Positions 58,809 through 64,000 of a stretch of DNA of 64,000 bases are shown here, one piece after another. Positions within the stretch are counted from its first letter, which is position 1; each line of letters begins with the position of its first letter. The notes under the pieces are model-generated. The model made no database searches. It was not told the origin of the DNA and saw only the letters and a program-made list of their open reading frames with translations. Position numbers and translations under genes: made by a program. This DNA comes from Vanessa cardui (Eukaryota > Arthropoda > Insecta > Lepidoptera > Nymphalidae). The stretch is from assembly GCF_905220365.1 (NCBI RefSeq), contig NC_061154.1, forward strand, positions 8,990,001 through 9,054,000, written 5' to 3'.

Positions 58809-58852
58809 ACAGCCTGTAAATTTCCCAATGCTGGGATAAAGCCTACTCTTCC
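58809..58852 (-). repeat. SINE family B fragment
   Basis: 'agcctgtaaatttcccaatg' plus 'ctgggataaagcctactctt', the 3' end of the SINE in inverse orientation, cut off where repeat D begins. Confidence 0.6.
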
Positions 58853-58950
58853 AAGCTAGGCTAGCATTGCGGGGAAACTTTTTTCTTTGTATGTTTGTCC
58901 TTGACTGTTATTGTTTTGCAGACTCTTATTCTACCCATGCAAAGCTGGGA
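58853..58950 (+). repeat. Repeat D, copy 2
   Basis: Inverted match to 6733-6838 ('gctaggctagcattgcgggg', 'gcagactcttattctaccca'). It lies exactly between two SINE family B copies. Confidence 0.65.
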
Positions 58951-58982
58951 CAGGGAGCAATACATTGGTAAAGTAAAGTAAC

Positions 58983-59186
58983 AGCCTGTTCATTTCCCAC
59001 TGCTGAGATAAGGCTTAAGATCTTCCATTAAGGAGAAGGCTTGGAACATATTAGACCACGCTGTTCCAATGCGGTTTAGTGGAATGCACATGTGGCAGAA
59101 TTTCGATGGAATTAGACACATGCAGGTATCCTCACGATATTTTCCTTCACCGCCGAGCAAAAGATGAATTATAAACACAAATTAAG

Positions 59187-59265
<79 letters not shown>

Positions 59266-59338
59266 GTGCTTGCCTGGGTTTGAACCCGCAATCATCGGTT
59301 AAGATGCACGCATTCTAACCACCGGGCCATCTCAGCTC
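58983..59338 (-). repeat. tRNA-derived SINE (family B) with expanded TA tract
   Basis: Complete inverse copy. Its internal 'cacatatata' segment is expanded to a (TA)n of about 72 bp. The head has 'gggtttgaacccgcaatc' (B box, inverted) and 'ggccatctcagct' (A box region, inverted). Confidence 0.8.
59190..59262. repeat. (TA)n microsatellite
   Basis: Uninterrupted TA repeat, about 36 units, inside the SINE at 58983-59338. Confidence 0.95.
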
Positions 59339-59339
59339 T

Positions 59340-61715
59340 GAGTTTTATTTGATTTCTTTCAGTTATATCTCATACGATTGTATTTGAAGCCAAAATGATT
59401 AAACTTTTCTGAATGAAAATTTTAATGTCAAATTCGGTTAGAATTGGAATTTATAGTTAAAACATTACTTTAATTTTGTTTACGTTTTTTAGGTTTTCTT
59501 ATAAAGCCGCTAGCTCGTTTTATAAAAGGTGCCTTTTTCCTCCCTTTAAAATGAATTCTATGTTAAATTGTTATCACTTATTAAATTGCAAACAAGTATT
59601 TACGGCTAGAATTCTTTAAAATCTATCGTCCTATAACGACTGTAACAAAAAACGGCTAACGCTATAAATATAAATATATGTATAGCATTTTCGGTATAAA
59701 AAATAAAGATAAAATTTTACAACATGAATATTATCAAAATAAAAACAAGTAAAGATAGATACTCGTACGTATCAAATGAAGACAGATCGATCTCATGTAT
59801 CTCTCTGGAAAATTTGGTTTTACAAAGTTACTCAGTTTGAAGACACGTTACACCGTAACCGAAGCGTATTTTTGTTTAAATTATTTCCATTGCCGGTATT
59901 ATTTGCAATATTGTATAACATTACGAAGCGAATCTTTCTGTGGTACCTTGCATCTATAACAAATTATATAACCATAATATTATCATTAGAGAACCATGGC
60001 TATTAATTAATAAAAACTATACAAATGCCTAAAAATATAAAGATATTTCTTTATAATTTTTTAAATTCAGTCGCGTTAATATATTGTAAACTAATATTGT
60101 TTTTATTAGTGATTACCGATTCCTTATTTCAAAAAAACGTTAAATAATTAAAACGATTAAGTTATTACGTATATGAAATTAGATGGAAAAATGTTCATTG
60201 TTACGATTACTAAGCATATAATAAGATGTAATATTTTTTACAGTTATAGCAGCAATTAATGGTATTTTAACACGATACTGAAATAAAATAAATAAAGTAC
60301 ATTTTTGGTACTATTATTATTATTATTTTTTTACTTTATATTAAAATAAATTCAATTATAAAATATTAAGGTTTTAAAATTATCAAATTTTCTTTGGAAA
60401 AGGCAGGATGCATTCACTTTAGATAAAACCCGTTTTGGGCTCTTTGTTTCTACCAAATAAAAATGCACGTGCTATTTATATAACCCAATATAAGTATTAT
60501 GGAAATAACCCAAGCGCCAATACTTACTCCTTATTCCTTGGGATAAAAACATCTGTTATGTCGACTCTAAGTGTATGTTAACATACCCTGTCGCATTAAA
60601 ATAAAAATCAAATTATTAGTTCTCAAAACATGAAATACAGATCGACAAATAAATCTCTTCATACCTTCTGTGCTCCTCAATACTAAACATATGAGATTTT
60701 CAAATAATCATGTAACAACTCGACTGCACGACATTGTTATATAATATCATTCATATGCCATAAAATCTTATACCAAAGCAAATGTAGAACACGGAGTTGA
60801 TCGATCACAAAGGCAAGCCAAGATTATCTAAATATACATAAACAGTGGATGATACGTGATCTGAATGAAAATATGCTCGAGTTTATACGCGCTTTCATAA
60901 AATACGCTGTTTTGTGTTCTGTTAATATTATTACAGCTTTTACGCTAGTCGCCAAAGTGAAGTTGTTTTTTTATATTTAATGCGTTGTCAGTAATACAAA
61001 GTAGCTATGACCTTGTAATGTTATCCAGAATGTATATCACCCAATTATATTAGGTTTTATTATTTATATAAATATAATAAAACTGGAGTGTCTGTCATAT
61101 AATATATGTTGAACGGTTGGACCGATTTTGATGAGACTTTCATTATCAGATAGCTGATGTAATAGTAAGTCGGAGTAACTTAGGCAACTTTTTTAATTAT
61201 ATACATAAATAGAATAATAAAACGATCACGCATTGCAATATCGTAATTGTCGCAATGCAAATAATAAAAATTACAATAAAATACTAAACAAAGAGCTTCG
61301 AAACACTTAGCTACTGAAGCGCGTCCACCGCTACCCACCCAGAGGCGCTTGTGTTTTGCTTCAGGCGATTTAATATAGTAACCTCTTTACAATGTATACC
61401 GTACACAAGTCAAACGACACACACCTTTTCTTTCTATATAATTGATGCATTTATTACAAAGCTACTTAGTTTCGGTTTACAAAATATCTTTCAGGCCTAA
61501 AGTTTAGGTTTAGCTACGTAAAGTTTCGTGAGTTAGGGATTATATGGTTATTTCCTTAGCTAAATGTGACCCTTTTTAGACAACCGAATTAGATAGCTTA
61601 GGTTACGATTTGTAAACCACTTCTTCTTTTATATGTCTTTTACTTCTTTTATAATCTTCTTTGTATATTTGATTACGCTCAATCTTTGAAATTATCTTTT
61701 TTTATATAAATAATA
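59340..61715. other. Mostly unrecognised AT-rich DNA
   Basis: A weak Helitron-like relic with 'ttggaccgattttgatgaga' lies around 61075-61195. Open frame 59776-60006 has no recognisable feature. Confidence 0.4.
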
Positions 61716-61776
61716 ATTTATTAACATAAGAATTAATAACATTAAAGGCTTAAATATATACAAATATGAAAAAAAA

Positions 61777-61950
61777 CTAGTTACTGTATAAATCTTGACC
61801 GCGTGGAATGGTGGCAAGAATGCTAGCAGCATTTCCCCGTTGAATCGCAATTCCTATCCTCTGGGCAAGAAACGAACCAGCCCTTCTGTCACCAGTGGAG
61901 GCAATGAGGCGAGGTGTTATGCTTTTGATGAAGCTTTTTGCACTATAGTA
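61777..61950 (-). mobile_element. LINE 3' end (GIAIQRGNAAS type), inverse copy
   Basis: From the stop (CTA at 61777-61779) the - strand reads back through IPRGQDLYSN, QRIGIAIQRGNAASILAT, DRRAGSFLAQ and ITPRLIASTG-type residues. Nearly identical to 24607-24886, and its 3' UTR continues left to about 61716. Abruptly truncated at about 61950. Confidence 0.72.
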
Positions 61951-62454
61951 GTATATTGCAGTAATTAGATATAATACACGAATATTTAGTTCTTTTTTTA
62001 TTAAAATATATTAATTTATATTAATACGAATCAAACTAAACCTTTGCAATAAGAAGTATTCCTAAAACCAAAAAAATAAATTATAAGGTCATCAATTGGA
62101 TTACTACTATTTTTATTTTCGAAATGTTTTTTTTTTCTCCTTGCAACAATATCCTATAAAGTAAAAATGAATTCTGTACTTCGAAAAACACATACAATTG
62201 GTTTTTCAGAGCCAACGAACAAGAGTTCACGTGACTCTGGCGACAATACAACAAATTATTTTGTATCCGTTCGAAAAACTGATGAATGAAAATGAAATTG
62301 CCGTGGAGTATTGTTATGAAAGCTACCGTGTGTTTCTATACAAACTTCTAATACTTCTAAAAGGTCAACTTTAGTCTATTTGGATTGCACTATACAATAA
62401 ATATTGAGAGCGGAGACGAGTGTATTTAAGCAGAATTTTCAGTTACAACAGACT

Positions 62455-62645
62455 GAAATTTTCCCACTGCTGGACTAAGGTCTCGGAACGTGTTCCACTG
62501 TCTTTACAATGACATAAGACGCATGCACGAGGTGATTTATAAACACAAATTAAGCACATGAATATTCAGTTGCGCTTGATGGGTTTGAACCCGCAATCTA
62601 CTGTTACGGTGTACGCGTTCTGGTAACTGGAACATCTCGGCTTAA
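62455..62645 (-). repeat. tRNA-derived SINE (family B), internally deleted
   Basis: Inverse copy: 'ttttcccactgctggactaa', 'cacgaggtgatttataaaca', 'gggtttgaacccgcaatcta', 'ggaacatctcggctt'. The middle is shortened by about 100 bp. Confidence 0.65.
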
Positions 62646-63179
62646 TTTTCAGTTGGGCAATATAAAATCGTCTAATTTCTTAAAATATTTTATTTATCTC
62701 TCCCGATTTAAATATGTTCAATTCAAGCAAACAAAAAAACAGTCACAAAGTGTGTTGTCAAAAATTATACGTTATAATTAATTAAAGTAATTGACGGTTC
62801 ATTAACGAAAACCTAACCGCAACACAGCAACGAACCTATAACTACGGCTTTGTAAAGCGAAATGCCTCGTATATGACACAAAAGGTTGTTTTATGAAAAT
62901 TGATCTACCTAAGAATTTTATATGGATTCATCATTCATCATAAGCAAATTACTCTGAAAACAGATGCTGATAATGGCTTCGCGTCGCTTTCGAAGTCGTT
63001 AGGGAATACATTTACCTTAGAAAAATGTTATAGTTGAATTGGAACTTAGAAAGACAGGAAAATAGTTTAAAATAGTGGTTTAAATAAAAACAATAAGTAC
63101 GATTATGAAACCAAGCAATGGATATAAAATTACAGCCGGAACAAATATTTAAAGATGATTATAGATTTCGGAGATCATT

Positions 63180-63277
63180 CTGTTTTTCTTTCCGATCTAA
63201 TTAGTGGTTAGGTTAATTTGATACAGTTAAAAAATAGTGTAATGCTTCTTTATTAAAATTGATTTTTGATTTATAGC
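63180..63277 (+). repeat. LINE (CR1/Jockey-like) 3' UTR relic
   Basis: 'agtggttaggttaatttgat' and 'gtgtaatgcttctttatt' match the end of the UTR in 30121-30652. The coding part is missing. Confidence 0.4.
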
Positions 63278-64000
63278 TTTTGTCTTTTCAAGAATCTGAA
63301 AAATCAGGTACAAATAAGGTTTAGAAAAGTAGAACTAATGACTACTGAAATAGACATGCACTTAAGAGGAGAACATTAAAAAAATTGCAGTTGTTTAACA
63401 AGAAACATTGAGTCATCTTTGAACGTTGCTGGAAGATACTGTTCGAACCAACGATGAAGCTTGTCCAAAACTTATGAAGAAGAATGTCAATGAATGTTTA
63501 ATGATTCATTTTTAACTAAATCTTGCTTTTCCTTTGAAAATAAAACTATACATAAATATATTGAGTAATTTTACGATGGCATAAGGTCATCAAGCTTTCT
63601 TTGTATTTTATATTAATATTTTTTCCTCAATATCGCAAATATTTCGTTTTTATTTTTCAAATCAAGAAATTTATTGCATAATCTTTGTTTTAATTGTCTT
63701 CTAACATATTCACCATTATTTATAAAATTATTATTTTTATTCCTCAAATTATTGAGCTCTTACAAATATTAAAAAAGACATGTGTTTTATTGGCCCGACG
63801 CTGTAATTTATTTGTCCAGTCTAATCGGTCGTAAATAAAATCTTTGAAGCATGACATCGAGTGACAAGATTGTCAAGTGCACCCGTCCATGGTAACGAAC
63901 CGTTTGAGTTACGAGAACACGTGATCCGCTAAAATAAATCTTCTGAAAATTTAAACGAATGAATAAAAATACTACTAAATAATTTCTGTATTAAAAAAAA

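Overview
The window is animal nuclear DNA, AT-rich and dominated by introns and transposable elements, and almost certainly from a butterfly or moth. The main evidence is a spliced Kruppel-like factor gene and a dense set of repeats typical of Lepidoptera. The SINE-like family ending in a 'ggtagggctttgtgcaagcc' head, which is common in nymphalid butterflies, makes a nymphalid likely but not proven. No bacterial-type operons, CRISPR arrays, rRNA genes or functional tRNA genes were found.

The only host gene I can name lies at 12514-16453 on the + strand. Three exons (12514-12703, 15148-15312, 16278-16453) join in frame through GT/AG splice sites. They encode the C-terminal part of a KLF6/KLF7-type transcription factor (Drosophila luna): a family-specific TCxExERYL segment, a Ser/Pro/acidic linker and three C2H2 zinc fingers. 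The N-terminal exon was not found and is probably upstream of the window, so 1-12513 is best read as intron or upstream sequence. After the stop codon, 16454 to about 22560 is nearly free of recognisable transposons and ends in AATAAA followed by a GT-rich stretch; I read it as a candidate long 3' UTR.

From about 22.6 kb to the end no named host gene is visible. This part holds tRNA-derived SINEs of two families, at least nine copies of the nymphalid-type SINE-like repeat, 3' ends of at least four LINE types, Helitron-like elements with A|TC...CTAG|T termini, two solo-LTR-like repeats, several long perfect or near-perfect hairpins, one unexplained 192-codon open frame (35143-35721) and one candidate unassigned exon (27574-27677).

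The centrepiece is a nearly complete Ty3/gypsy-type LTR retrotransposon on the - strand (40991-47469), with LTRs that look identical and a 5-bp target duplication GGTAT. It inserted into one arm of an older large inverted-repeat element whose arms now lie at 40788-40990 and 47475-47868. Its gag-pol frame is intact except for four frame breaks, at least two of which fall in A/T homopolymer runs, so either recent inactivation or assembly error is possible. Nested insertions recur: SINE in Helitron (twice), SINE in SINE, and LTR element in palindrome.
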